Below are positions 9,396 to 16,602 of a stretch of 64,000 bases of DNA, piece after piece. The stretch's first letter is position 1; every line of letters starts with the position of its first letter. The notes beneath the pieces are model-generated. The model was not told where the DNA came from. It saw only the letters and a list, made by a program, of their open reading frames with translations, and ran no database searches. The DNA is taken from positions 1-64,000 of the forward strand of contig NZ_QJOW01000003.1 in the NCBI RefSeq assembly GCF_009184545.1. Direction: 5' to 3'. The position numbers were made by a program, and so were the translations under genes. This stretch comes from Halosegnis rubeus. GTDB lineage: Archaea > Halobacteriota > Halobacteria > Halobacteriales > Haloarculaceae.

Positions 9396-9986
9396 ATGGC
9401 ACGAAGCTTCTACTCACACATCGCGGAGGCATGGCAGACCCCGAAGGAGGGGAAACTCGCAGAGCTGCAGTGGCAGCGCCAACAGGAGTGGCGCAAGCAG
9501 GGCGCAATCGAGCGCATCGACCACCCCACCCGACTCGACCGCGCACGCTCGCTCGGCTACAAGGCCAAGCAGGGCGTCGTCGTCGCCCGCGTCGCCGTTC
9601 GCAAGGGCAGCGCGCGCAAACAGCGTTTCAAGGCCGGTCGCCGGTCGAAGCGACAGGGTGTCAACAAGATCACGCGCCGCAAGTCCATCCAGCGCATCGG
9701 CGAGGAGCGCGTCTCGCGGAAGTTCCGCAATCTGCGCGTCCTCAACAGCTACTGGGTCGGCGAGGACGGCTCGCGCAAGTGGTTCGAAGTCATCCTGCTC
9801 GACCCCGAGCACGGTGCGATTCAGAACGACGACGACCTGAACTGGATCTGCGACGACAGCCAGCAGGGGCGCGTCTTCCGTGGCAAGACCAGCGCCGGCT
9901 CGCAGGGACGCGGACTCCGCACGCGCGGAAAGGGTACCGAGCAGACCCGCCCGTCCGTCTCTTCGAACCAGCGACAGGGCAAGTAG
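9396..9986 (+). CDS. rpl15e: 50S ribosomal protein L15e
   Basis: A 196-residue protein, the normal length for archaeal/eukaryotic eL15. The N-terminal MARSFYSHIAEAW and the basic central region are characteristic. It binds 23S rRNA in the large subunit. Unlike most proteins here it is strongly basic. The upstream gap of 180 nt to the divergent lipoprotein gene contains a stable stem-loop. Confidence 0.97.
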   Translation: MARSFYSHIAEAWQTPKEGKLAELQWQRQQEWRKQGAIERIDHPTRLDRARSLGYKAKQGVVVARVAVRKGSARKQRFKAGRRSKRQGVNKITRRKSIQRIGEERVSRKFRNLRVLNSYWVGEDGSRKWFEVILLDPEHGAIQNDDDLNWICDDSQQGRVFRGKTSAGSQGRGLRTRGKGTEQTRPSVSSNQRQGK

Positions 9987-10029
9987 ACGAACGACTGCAG
10001 GCGGTCGCTGAAATAAAAGCGGGTGGCGG

Positions 10030-10251
10030 TTACTCGTCGTCCGCCAGCAGCTCTTTGATTTCTTCGAGGCGGAAGTAGGAGGCTAACGCGAGAATCGTAA
10101 CGGGCCAAAAGCCCACGAACTGCCCGCGCTGTTTGTCACCCTGCACGTAGTAGAAGTACAGCGCCAGCATAACCGAGCCGATAGACGCCAGCACCACCGG
10201 CCCGAAGCTGTTGTCATCGATACCGTCCGTGAGTTCGTTTGATGTGCTCAC
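10030..10251 (-). CDS. small two-helix membrane protein
   Basis: A 73-residue protein with two hydrophobic segments (about residues 17-36 and 46-60) joined by a short loop containing QGDKQRGQ, with acidic N- and C-terminal tails. The family is not recognised. An inverted repeat, TTGGTT-CC-AACCAA, sits 9 nt upstream of its start. Confidence 0.6.
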   Translation of the reverse strand: MSTSNELTDGIDDNSFGPVVLASIGSVMLALYFYYVQGDKQRGQFVGFWPVTILALASYFRLEEIKELLADDE

Positions 10252-10260
10252 GCATATCTA

Positions 10261-10274
10261 TTGGTTCCAACCAA
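10261..10274. promoter_or_regulatory. perfect inverted repeat (operator-like)
   Basis: TTGGTT-CC-AACCAA has 6-bp arms with a 2-nt spacer. It is immediately upstream of the 10251 start codon and next to an AT-rich patch (10274-10283) that could hold the TATA box. Position and symmetry suggest a binding site for a dimeric regulator. Confidence 0.35.
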
Positions 10275-10383
10275 CATATTATTTCGGTCCAGCAACATCT
10301 GTGTGTCACCCACACCTGTCCGTACGCGACAGCCATGTGAATAGAGAGCAAACCACTTGCCCGAGGCGTGCATACACTCACAC

Positions 10384-10488
10384 ATGAGCGAGGATACGAA
10401 GATGGTTATTGCAGGGGTGCTGTTGAGCCTGATTGCTGCGGCAGAGGTGTTTCCAATCTGGCAACGGCTCCGTCGGAAGGGGTCGTGA
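10384..10488 (+). CDS. putative 34-residue single-span membrane peptide
   Basis: A short reading frame, MSEDTKMVIAGVLLSLIAAA onward, with one hydrophobic helix (residues 7-22) followed by a basic tail, the expected topology of a small membrane protein. It has no recognisable homologue family and no clear ribosome-binding site, so the call is tentative. The following 215 nt up to the DoxX gene hold nothing I can identify apart from a possible TATA element near 10670. Confidence 0.35.
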   Translation: MSEDTKMVIAGVLLSLIAAAEVFPIWQRLRRKGS

Positions 10489-10703
10489 GCGGGGACGCTT
10501 CTGCTCAGACAGCAGTTTAACATGACCCGAGCCGAGGGGCGCAGAATACTCGCCCCCCGAGAGATTCCCAGCGCGTTCACGAATCCACACATAGTTCCGA
10601 GGCGTGACTCGAAACGTGAGGAGTTTGGGGAGCTGCCGAGAAGCGAAGTCCCCACTCGGAAAATCGCGGATACACTTTTCCCCCAGCCACGCCCACACGG
10701 CCT

Positions 10704-11108
10704 ATGGGCGACGATTCGACAATCGACCGCATCGACACGGGGAAGAAGCGACAGACGGTGTCGCGGCTCGGACGCATCCTGTTCGGACTGGGTATCGCGC
10801 TACAGGCGTCGGAGGACTTCCGCGACATGGAGGACAACGTCGAATACGCCGACTCCGCGGACGTGCCGTTCCCCGAACTCGCCGCGCCGCTCGGCTCGGG
10901 GACGGCCCTGCTCGGCGGGCTCGGCATCGCGGCGTGGAAGCTGCCGAAGGTGGCGACGGGAGCGGTGGTGGCGTTTCTCGCCGTCGTGACGCCGACGATG
11001 CACGACTTCTGGAACAAGGAGGACGCGAGCGGCGAGCGGCTCGCCTTCTTCGGGAATCTGGCGATGTTCGGTGCGGCAGTCGCGTTCCTGCGGGAGGCCT
11101 ACCGATAG
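10704..11108 (+). CDS. DoxX-like small membrane protein
   Basis: A 134-residue protein with four hydrophobic segments and the DoxX-family pattern: an N-terminal GRILFGLGIALQ helix and later PTMHDFWNK before the last helix. DoxX-family proteins associate with membrane redox or stress functions in various microbes; the exact role here is unknown. It converges with a TetR gene, overlapping 10 nt. Confidence 0.75.
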   Translation: MGDDSTIDRIDTGKKRQTVSRLGRILFGLGIALQASEDFRDMEDNVEYADSADVPFPELAAPLGSGTALLGGLGIAAWKLPKVATGAVVAFLAVVTPTMHDFWNKEDASGERLAFFGNLAMFGAAVAFLREAYR

Positions 11109-11680
11109 AGTTCGGCGTCGAGATACGCGTCAAGGACGGCGCGGACGCGGCGGGCGATCGACGGGTCGGTCGTCACGCCCCACAACATCCCACCGGAGGC
11201 GAGCGCGACGAGCACCACCGCGGTGTCGTCGGGGTCGACGGGGTGGAACGCGCCCGCCTCGACGCCGGCGTCGATGACCGCGGCGATGCGGTCGTGGATA
11301 GCGGCGTGGAGGTCGGACAGCGAGTCGGCGTACGCGTCGTCGTGGGCGGCGCGCGCGAGCAGCTCGAGCAGCGCGACCCGAAAGGCGCGCCGGTCGGGGT
11401 CGATGTCGCGGGGGAGAATCCCGTCGAGCAGGCTGTCGAGCGTCTCGCGGGGGTCGTCGTCACCGTCGATATCGAAGTCGGCGCGGAACTCCTCGACCAG
11501 ATACGAGAGGAACTCGCGGAGGATGGCGTCTTTGTCGTCGTAGTGGTAGTAGAGCAGCGACTTGCTCTTCGGAAACTCGTCGGCGATGGCCTGGATAGTG
11601 AGGCCGGCGTAGCCGTGGTCGACAAGCGCGGCGTACGTGGCGGCCATCGCCTCCTGTTCGGTTTCGCTGCGCTCGCTCAT
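11099..11680 (-). CDS. TetR/AcrR family transcriptional regulator
   Basis: A 193-residue protein with an N-terminal TetR helix-turn-helix (about residues 10-50; AIADEFPKSKSLLYYHYDDK is typical) and an all-helical ligand-binding C-terminal domain. These proteins are usually repressors released by small hydrophobic ligands. The target is unknown; DoxX is convergent and the divergent gene at 11754 shares its upstream region. The start follows a short AT-richer patch (11700-11712) that can serve as its promoter. Confidence 0.9.
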   Translation of the reverse strand: MSERSETEQEAMAATYAALVDHGYAGLTIQAIADEFPKSKSLLYYHYDDKDAILREFLSYLVEEFRADFDIDGDDDPRETLDSLLDGILPRDIDPDRRAFRVALLELLARAAHDDAYADSLSDLHAAIHDRIAAVIDAGVEAGAFHPVDPDDTAVVLVALASGGMLWGVTTDPSIARRVRAVLDAYLDAELYR

Positions 11681-11753
11681 ACACAGGAGCACACGACCGG
11701 AGCAAAAGCAGCTTCGGTCCGAAGTTAAGTGGGAAGCCGCGGCCACCCCCGGT

Positions 11754-12317
11754 ATGGCCGACCGAACGCTCGTCGCGTACGAACGCGCCGACGGCTACGA
11801 CGCCCACTACGCCCACGACCGCCCCGACCCCGACCAACTCACGCCGGCGACCCCCTTCGGCGGACCGACCGACCGCGACCTCGACCGCCTGCAGGCGCGG
11901 CTCGACCCGCTCGGCATCGACCTCACCGACGCCGGCGACCGGACCGCCGTCTCCCCGCTCCCGGAATCCACCGGTCTGACGTGGCGAGAGGTCGTCGCGG
12001 GACTCGATTACCAGACGTACACCTGGTGTTATCGCATCGATCGTGAGTGGACCGTCGAGCAGTATCTCGTCTGTCATCTCGGACTCGGCGCGCGCGGCGG
12101 GAAAGAGCGCGACCCGGTCGGCGACGGGGTTATCCTGCCGGTCGCGGACCACGAGCGCGAGTACGCTCACGGCTGGTTCGAGGGGACGAAGGCCGCGACC
12201 GCCGATATGGTCGGGTGTGGCGTGTTCGGCGAAGAGCGCGCCCGCGAGTACATGGACGGCCGGGTGCGCTCCTTCGCCGGAGAGCGGGACTGTTATCCCC
12301 GAGTCGGAGCGGTTTAG
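11754..12317 (+). CDS. conserved haloarchaeal hypothetical protein
   Basis: A 187-residue soluble acidic protein beginning MADRTLVAYERADGYDAHYA. It resembles haloarchaeal proteins grouped as DUF6735, but that is from memory and not certain. There are no membrane segments and no catalytic motif I can name. A TATA-like GAAGTTAAGT lies at 11721-11730, the leaderless spacing. It is followed after 23 nt by nucS, so the two may be co-transcribed. Confidence 0.6.
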   Translation: MADRTLVAYERADGYDAHYAHDRPDPDQLTPATPFGGPTDRDLDRLQARLDPLGIDLTDAGDRTAVSPLPESTGLTWREVVAGLDYQTYTWCYRIDREWTVEQYLVCHLGLGARGGKERDPVGDGVILPVADHEREYAHGWFEGTKAATADMVGCGVFGEERAREYMDGRVRSFAGERDCYPRVGAV

Positions 12318-12340
12318 CGACCGCCGACCCAGCCGTCAGT

Positions 12341-13042
12341 ATGGACCGCGACGCGAGCGAGACACGCAACGAGGTGCAGGCCGGACTCGACGCCGGGGAG
12401 ATGGTGACGGTGTTCGGTCGGTGTCGCGTCGACTACGACGGCCGGGCGAGTTCGGAGCTCGGACCGGGCGACCGGCTGCTCGTGTTGAAGCCCGACGGCA
12501 CCGCGCTCGTCCACACCGACGAGGGGCACCAGCCGGTGAACTGGCAGCCCCCCGGCTGCGACCACGAGAGCCGACTCACGGACGGTGAGCTCCACATCCA
12601 CAGCACGCGCACGACCCCCGAGGAGACGCTGGACATGTACTTCGCGTCGGTCGCCGCGGTGAACCGATACGCCGTCACCGACGACTCGGAGCTGTCGGTG
12701 TCGGGGACGGAGGCAGACCTGCGTGAACGCGTCCTCGAGTCGCCCTCGCTCGTGGAGTCGGGCTTCGAGCCGCGGGCGACGGAACGGGGGACCGCCGCCG
12801 GCGCGGTCGACATCTACGGCGTCGACGGGGACGGGAACGCGGTCGTCGTAGAGTTGAAGCGGCGGCGGGTCGGTCCCGACGCAGTCGGGCAGTTAGACCG
12901 GTACGTCACGGCACTCCGACGGGAGAGCCACGACGGAACGACGGTACGAGGAATCCTGGTCGCGCCGTCGGTGACCGAGCAGGCGAGTGAACTGCTCGCC
13001 GAACAGGGGTTGGAGTTCGTCGCGCTGGAGCCGCCCGAGTAG
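12341..13042 (+). CDS. nucS: endonuclease NucS (EndoMS)
   Basis: A 233-residue member of the NucS/EndoMS family. The N-terminal part forms the DNA-binding and dimerisation beta-domain. The C-terminal part is a RecB-like nuclease with Asp157, Glu171-Leu-Lys173 and the Gln184-x3-Tyr188 motif all intact. The family cleaves mismatched double-stranded DNA and DNA flaps and interacts with the sliding clamp. PCNA is encoded in this window but the usual short C-terminal clamp-binding peptide is not obvious here. It is notable alongside a full-length mutS. Confidence 0.92.
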   Translation: MDRDASETRNEVQAGLDAGEMVTVFGRCRVDYDGRASSELGPGDRLLVLKPDGTALVHTDEGHQPVNWQPPGCDHESRLTDGELHIHSTRTTPEETLDMYFASVAAVNRYAVTDDSELSVSGTEADLRERVLESPSLVESGFEPRATERGTAAGAVDIYGVDGDGNAVVVELKRRRVGPDAVGQLDRYVTALRRESHDGTTVRGILVAPSVTEQASELLAEQGLEFVALEPPE

Positions 13043-13043
13043 C

Positions 13044-14426
13044 TTACTCGTTTTCGGGGTCGGCCGCCAGTCCATCTTCCTCGGCGTCGGCGAGGCGGGT
13101 GACGCGCGCTTTCATGATGCGGGTGTTCTCGACGGCTTCGACCCGAATCTCGACGTTGTCGAACTCGATGGTCTCGCCCTCCTCGACGAGTCGGCCCGCG
13201 CGATTGAAGATGAAGCCGGCGATAGTCTCGAACTCCTGGCCTTCGGGGAGTTCGATGTCGAGCCGGTCGTTCACGTCCTCGATGTTCACCTCGCCGCGCA
13301 CGATGGCGGTGTCGTCGTCGACGAACTCGATCGGCTCGTCCTCCTCGCCTTCGAGAATCTCGCCGACGATCTCCTCGGTGAGGTCCTCCATCGTGAGCAG
13401 CCCCTCGGTCGTCCCGAACTCGTCGATGACGACGACGAGCGGCATCCGGTTGTGCCGCATCTCTTTCAGCAGTTCGTCGACGTTCTTCGATTCGGGGACG
13501 TGGAGCGTCGGCTCGATGACCTGCTCCAAGTCGAGGTCCTCGTTCTCGCCGTAATCGAGGTCGCGGACGAGGTCGCGGATGTGGACGACGCCGACGACGT
13601 TGTCGAGGCTGCCCTCGTAGACCGGAAGCCGGGCGTGGCCCGACTGGATACAGGTCTCGATGGCCTCCTCGGCGGCGGCGTCGACGGGAACGGCCGTCAT
13701 GTCGAGTCGCGGCGTCATCACCTCCTTGGCGATGGTGTTGTTGAATCGGAAGACGCGCTGGAACATCTCGCGTTCGTCCTCCTCGATGACCCCCTCGCGT
13801 TCGCCCGTCTCGATGATGTCGCGAATCTCCTCGCGGGTGACGTACGACGTTTCGATGGCCGACCGCCCGCCGGTGATCTTGTTGACCAGCCGGGTCAGGT
13901 GATCGAAGATGATGATGAGCGGGTAGAGGACGTACTCGGCGATCTTGAGCGGGCGAGCCACCCGCAGCGACCACGACTCCGTGTTCTCGACGGCGTAGCT
14001 CTTGGGTGCGGACTCGCCGAACAGCAGGACGATAGCCGTGATGCCGAAGGTGGCGACGGCGACCGCCTGCCCCTGTGAGAGATACAGCGCGAACACACCG
14101 GTCGCGATAGAGGACATCGCGATGTTGACGATGTTGTTGCCGACGAGAATCGTAATCAGGAGCCGGTGGGGGTCGTCGCGAAGCTGCTTGAGCGTGTCAG
14201 CGCCGGGGGTGCCCTCCTCGGCCAGCGTTTCGATGCGGTGGCTCGCGAGTGAAAACAGCGCAATCTCCGAGGAGGAGAAGAACGCCGAGAAGACGATGAG
14301 TACGCAGATGACGGCGATGCCGAACGCGAAGAACGCCTCTTTCGAGACCGTCGTGACGTACAAGTCGATTTGGCCCGACTGCAGGAGAACGCCGAGTTCC
14401 GGTGGTATGCCCATTTGAGACGACAC
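13044..14426 (-). CDS. CNNM/CorC-type membrane protein (DUF21, CBS pair, CorC_HlyC)
   Basis: A 460-residue protein with an N-terminal DUF21 membrane domain (four hydrophobic segments, about residues 25-190, with FFSSSEIALFSL and ESAPKSYAVEN), then two CBS repeats (about 225-340) and a C-terminal CorC_HlyC domain (about 360-445). The family, often annotated hemolysin, includes Mg2+/Co2+ transporters and CNNM magnesium exporters. The CBS domains probably bind adenine nucleotides and gate transport. Start at MSSQMG; the Met four codons later is equally possible. Confidence 0.9.
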   Translation of the reverse strand: MSSQMGIPPELGVLLQSGQIDLYVTTVSKEAFFAFGIAVICVLIVFSAFFSSSEIALFSLASHRIETLAEEGTPGADTLKQLRDDPHRLLITILVGNNIVNIAMSSIATGVFALYLSQGQAVAVATFGITAIVLLFGESAPKSYAVENTESWSLRVARPLKIAEYVLYPLIIIFDHLTRLVNKITGGRSAIETSYVTREEIRDIIETGEREGVIEEDEREMFQRVFRFNNTIAKEVMTPRLDMTAVPVDAAAEEAIETCIQSGHARLPVYEGSLDNVVGVVHIRDLVRDLDYGENEDLDLEQVIEPTLHVPESKNVDELLKEMRHNRMPLVVVIDEFGTTEGLLTMEDLTEEIVGEILEGEEDEPIEFVDDDTAIVRGEVNIEDVNDRLDIELPEGQEFETIAGFIFNRAGRLVEEGETIEFDNVEIRVEAVENTRIMKARVTRLADAEEDGLAADPENE

Positions 14427-14510
14427 GAGGTTACCGGGGGAGGGGATTAAGCCTTGTCTCCCGTTTCCCCGGGCGGTATGCTTACAGAGCCGTCAGTCGT
14501 ACCCCGGCGT

Positions 14511-14798
14511 ATGTCAGCACCGATAACGCTGTACCGGCTGCAGGGCTGTCCGTTCTGTGAGCGGGTCGTCCGCGCGCTGCAGGATCACGGCGTCGAGTAC
14601 GACTCCCGGTTCGTCGAGGCGCGCCACTCCCGGCGAAACGCCGTCCAGCGCATCTCGGGGTCGCGAACTGTCCCAGCCATCGTCGACGAGAACACCGGCG
14701 TCACGATGTCCGAGTCGGCCAACATCGTCGAGTACGTCGAGCGGACGTACGGCCACACCGAGAGCGAACAGGTACGGGCCGACGGGGGGGACGCGTAG
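14511..14798 (+). CDS. glutaredoxin-like / GST N-terminal domain protein
   Basis: A 95-residue thioredoxin-fold protein with redox motif CPFC at residues 13-16 and the cis-Pro segment RTVPAIVDEN followed by MSESANIVEYVE. This matches glutaredoxins and the N-terminal domain of glutathione transferases. Haloarchaea use gamma-glutamylcysteine rather than glutathione, so the thiol partner may differ. Its stop codon directly abuts the start of the peroxiredoxin-like gene, indicating one transcript and translational coupling. Confidence 0.87.
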   Translation: MSAPITLYRLQGCPFCERVVRALQDHGVEYDSRFVEARHSRRNAVQRISGSRTVPAIVDENTGVTMSESANIVEYVERTYGHTESEQVRADGGDA

Positions 14799-15317
14799 AT
14801 GGAATTGGAGTTCGACGTCGTCGAGTTCGAGGAGACGGACCACGTCGCCGCGGGCGACACCGCCCCCGACTTCACCCGCCCGCTTGTCAACCACGAGTAC
14901 TGGGAGGACGCCTCCCTGTCTGAACTCGCCGCTGACGACCCCGTCCTGCTCGTCTTCCACCCGATGGACGGCGACTTCCCGGCGACGTACATCTGGCAGG
15001 AGATTCGCGACCGCGAGTGGAGCGACTACGACGTCAAGCTCGTCGGACTCTCCATCTCGACGCCGTACGAGCACAAGACGTTCATGCGCGACTGGAAGGA
15101 GTTCGAGCAGTTCCAGTTCTTCTCGGACCCGGCAAACGGCGTGGCACAGGAGTACGACATCGTGAACGACCTCGACGGCATGGCGGGCATCGAAGAGCCG
15201 CGGCCGGCGGTGTATCTGCTCGATTCGGACCTGACGGTCGAGTGGGCGTGGGTCGCCGAGGAATGGCCCGACTTCCCGCCGTACGACGCCATCGAGAGCG
15301 AACTCGACGACCTGTAG
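14799..15317 (+). CDS. redoxin-domain protein lacking cysteines
   Basis: A 172-residue peroxiredoxin/AhpC-like protein. The fold signature is clear (GDTAPDFTRPLVN, then LLVFHPMDGDFPATYIWQEI), but the position where the peroxidatic Cys belongs holds another residue, and the entire protein contains no cysteine. It cannot act as a standard thiol peroxidase. It is preceded with zero spacing by a CPFC glutaredoxin, which might supply the thiol chemistry or modify a shared target. It is followed with zero spacing by the GTG start of sua5. Confidence 0.85.
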   Translation: MELEFDVVEFEETDHVAAGDTAPDFTRPLVNHEYWEDASLSELAADDPVLLVFHPMDGDFPATYIWQEIRDREWSDYDVKLVGLSISTPYEHKTFMRDWKEFEQFQFFSDPANGVAQEYDIVNDLDGMAGIEEPRPAVYLLDSDLTVEWAWVAEEWPDFPPYDAIESELDDL

Positions 15318-15899
15318 GTGAGCGACGTCGACCGCGCGGCCGACGCCATCCGTGCCGGCAAGCTCGTCGTCTACCCGACAGAGACCGTGTACGGACTCGC
15401 AGCCGACGCCACCGATTCCGCGGCCGTCGAGCGCGTGTTCTCGGCGAAGCAACGTGCCCCGGACAAACCCGTCTCCGTCGCCGTCCCGTCGGTCACAGCC
15501 CTTGTAGACCTGCTCCCGCTGACCGATCGCGAGCGACGGTTCGCGGGCGAGTTCCTCCCCGGTCCCGTGACGGTCGTCGTGGACAGGGGTGACCTACCGG
15601 CGACACTCACCGGCGGCGGTGGCCGGGTCGGCGTGCGCGTTCCGGAACATCCGCTCGCGCGCGACCTGCTCGACCGCGTCGCGCCGATCACGGCGACGAG
15701 CGCGAACGTCTCCGGACGCGAGAGCGCCCGCACCGTCGCCGACCTCGATGCGGAGATTCGCGAGGCAGCGAGCGTCGTGCTCGACGGCGGGAAAACCCCG
15801 GGCGGGGAGCCGTCCACCGTCGTTGACGTGGGCCGCGAGACGGTCCACCGGGCTGGACCACTCGTGGACGATATCGAGGCGTGGCTCGCCTCACAGTAG
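15318..15899 (+). CDS. L-threonylcarbamoyladenylate synthase (Sua5/YrdC)
   Basis: A 193-residue YrdC-domain protein that makes threonylcarbamoyl-AMP from Thr, bicarbonate and ATP, the first step of t6A37 tRNA modification. Diagnostic segments are YPTETVYGLAADAT near the N-terminus, KQRAPDKPVSV, FLPGPVTVVV and ITATSANVSG. It lacks the extra Sua5 C-terminal domain, so it is the short form. The start is a GTG directly after the preceding stop. Its end overlaps the Cas4-like gene by 9 nt. Confidence 0.93.
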   Translation: MSDVDRAADAIRAGKLVVYPTETVYGLAADATDSAAVERVFSAKQRAPDKPVSVAVPSVTALVDLLPLTDRERRFAGEFLPGPVTVVVDRGDLPATLTGGGGRVGVRVPEHPLARDLLDRVAPITATSANVSGRESARTVADLDAEIREAASVVLDGGKTPGGEPSTVVDVGRETVHRAGPLVDDIEAWLASQ

Positions 15900-16535
15900 C
15901 GACCGGAGCGACCGCGTCTTCGTCCCGCACCGCGACCGGTACTCGCAGGCGTCACACTTCGCGTCGTTCTCGATGCGCGAGGGCGGCCCGTCGATGCTGC
16001 TGGCACGAGCCAGCGCCTCCCGGTAGCGCGCCTTCTTGCGCGTCGTGAGTTCGACCGTCCGGACCCGGCCGTAGGTCGGATACTCGACGTACGCGCGCTC
16101 GATCGATTCGCCCAGCTCCCACGCGAGCGCCTTCGCCGCCGCGACAGCGCGCACGCTCTGTGGTGCCCAGACGCCCTCCTCAGGCGGCTCGCCGGCCGAG
16201 ACGAGCGAGACTGTCGGCACCGAATCGTCGACCTTGTGGGCGATGCCGCGGGCGTCTTTCCCCTCCAGCAGCACCTCCGTCCGGTCCGGCTCCGCGAGTA
16301 GCTCCCACGCGTCGTGTTCGCGCAGACAGCCGAGGTTCGCCCGGTACTGGGTCGGCGTGACGGCAATCGGCTCGCTCGCGAGGTCGCTGTCCGGGTCGGC
16401 GAGTTCGGAATACCGGAAGGCGAGTCGCCGCTTCGCCCGGACGGTCTCGGGGATCTCGAACTCGTCGTCGCGACGGCGGTAGTAGAGCTTGCGCGGGCAG
16501 TACGCGGCGGCGGCGAGGTCGGCGAACGTGGACAC
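15891..16535 (-). CDS. solitary Cas4-like Fe-S protein
   Basis: A 214-residue protein with the cysteine layout of Cas4: Cys13 in AAYCPRKLYYRR, and Cys194, Cys197 and Cys203 near the C-terminus (CDACEYRSRC), which would bind a 4Fe-4S cluster. The RecB-type nuclease core between them is weak: after an Asp pair near residue 128 the Glu-X-Lys expected in active Cas4 is not evident (PTVSLVSAG instead). No CRISPR array or other cas gene is in the window. Start is a GTG. Function outside CRISPR is unknown; loss of nuclease activity is inferred. Confidence 0.75.
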   Translation of the reverse strand: MSTFADLAAAAYCPRKLYYRRRDDEFEIPETVRAKRRLAFRYSELADPDSDLASEPIAVTPTQYRANLGCLREHDAWELLAEPDRTEVLLEGKDARGIAHKVDDSVPTVSLVSAGEPPEEGVWAPQSVRAVAAAKALAWELGESIERAYVEYPTYGRVRTVELTTRKKARYREALARASSIDGPPSRIENDAKCDACEYRSRCGTKTRSLRSLL

Positions 16536-16552
16536 GCGGGGAGTGTGGCGGC

Positions 16553-16581
16553 TTCGATAATAATCTGTGAGTCTTTTTCAA
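16553..16581. promoter_or_regulatory. divergent promoter region between the Cas4-like and phosphohexomutase genes
   Basis: CGATAATAATCTG (16555-16567) read on the minus strand gives ATTATTATCG about 20-28 nt before the GTG at 16535. GTCTTTTTCA (16571-16580) lies about 25-30 nt before the ATG at 16603. Both spacings suit leaderless transcripts. Confidence 0.45.
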
Positions 16582-16602
16582 GCCGGGGGGCCGAGTCGTC
16601 GT

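Noticed and set aside
10522-10989. 155-residue frame running into the DoxX gene
   Set aside because: Its C-terminal part is an out-of-frame reading of the DoxX gene, and the N-terminal part has no hydrophobic or domain signal.
12814-13974. 386-residue Arg-rich frame over nucS and the CNNM gene
   Set aside because: The sequence is almost entirely Arg, His and Gly, typical of an out-of-frame reading of acidic haloarchaeal genes.
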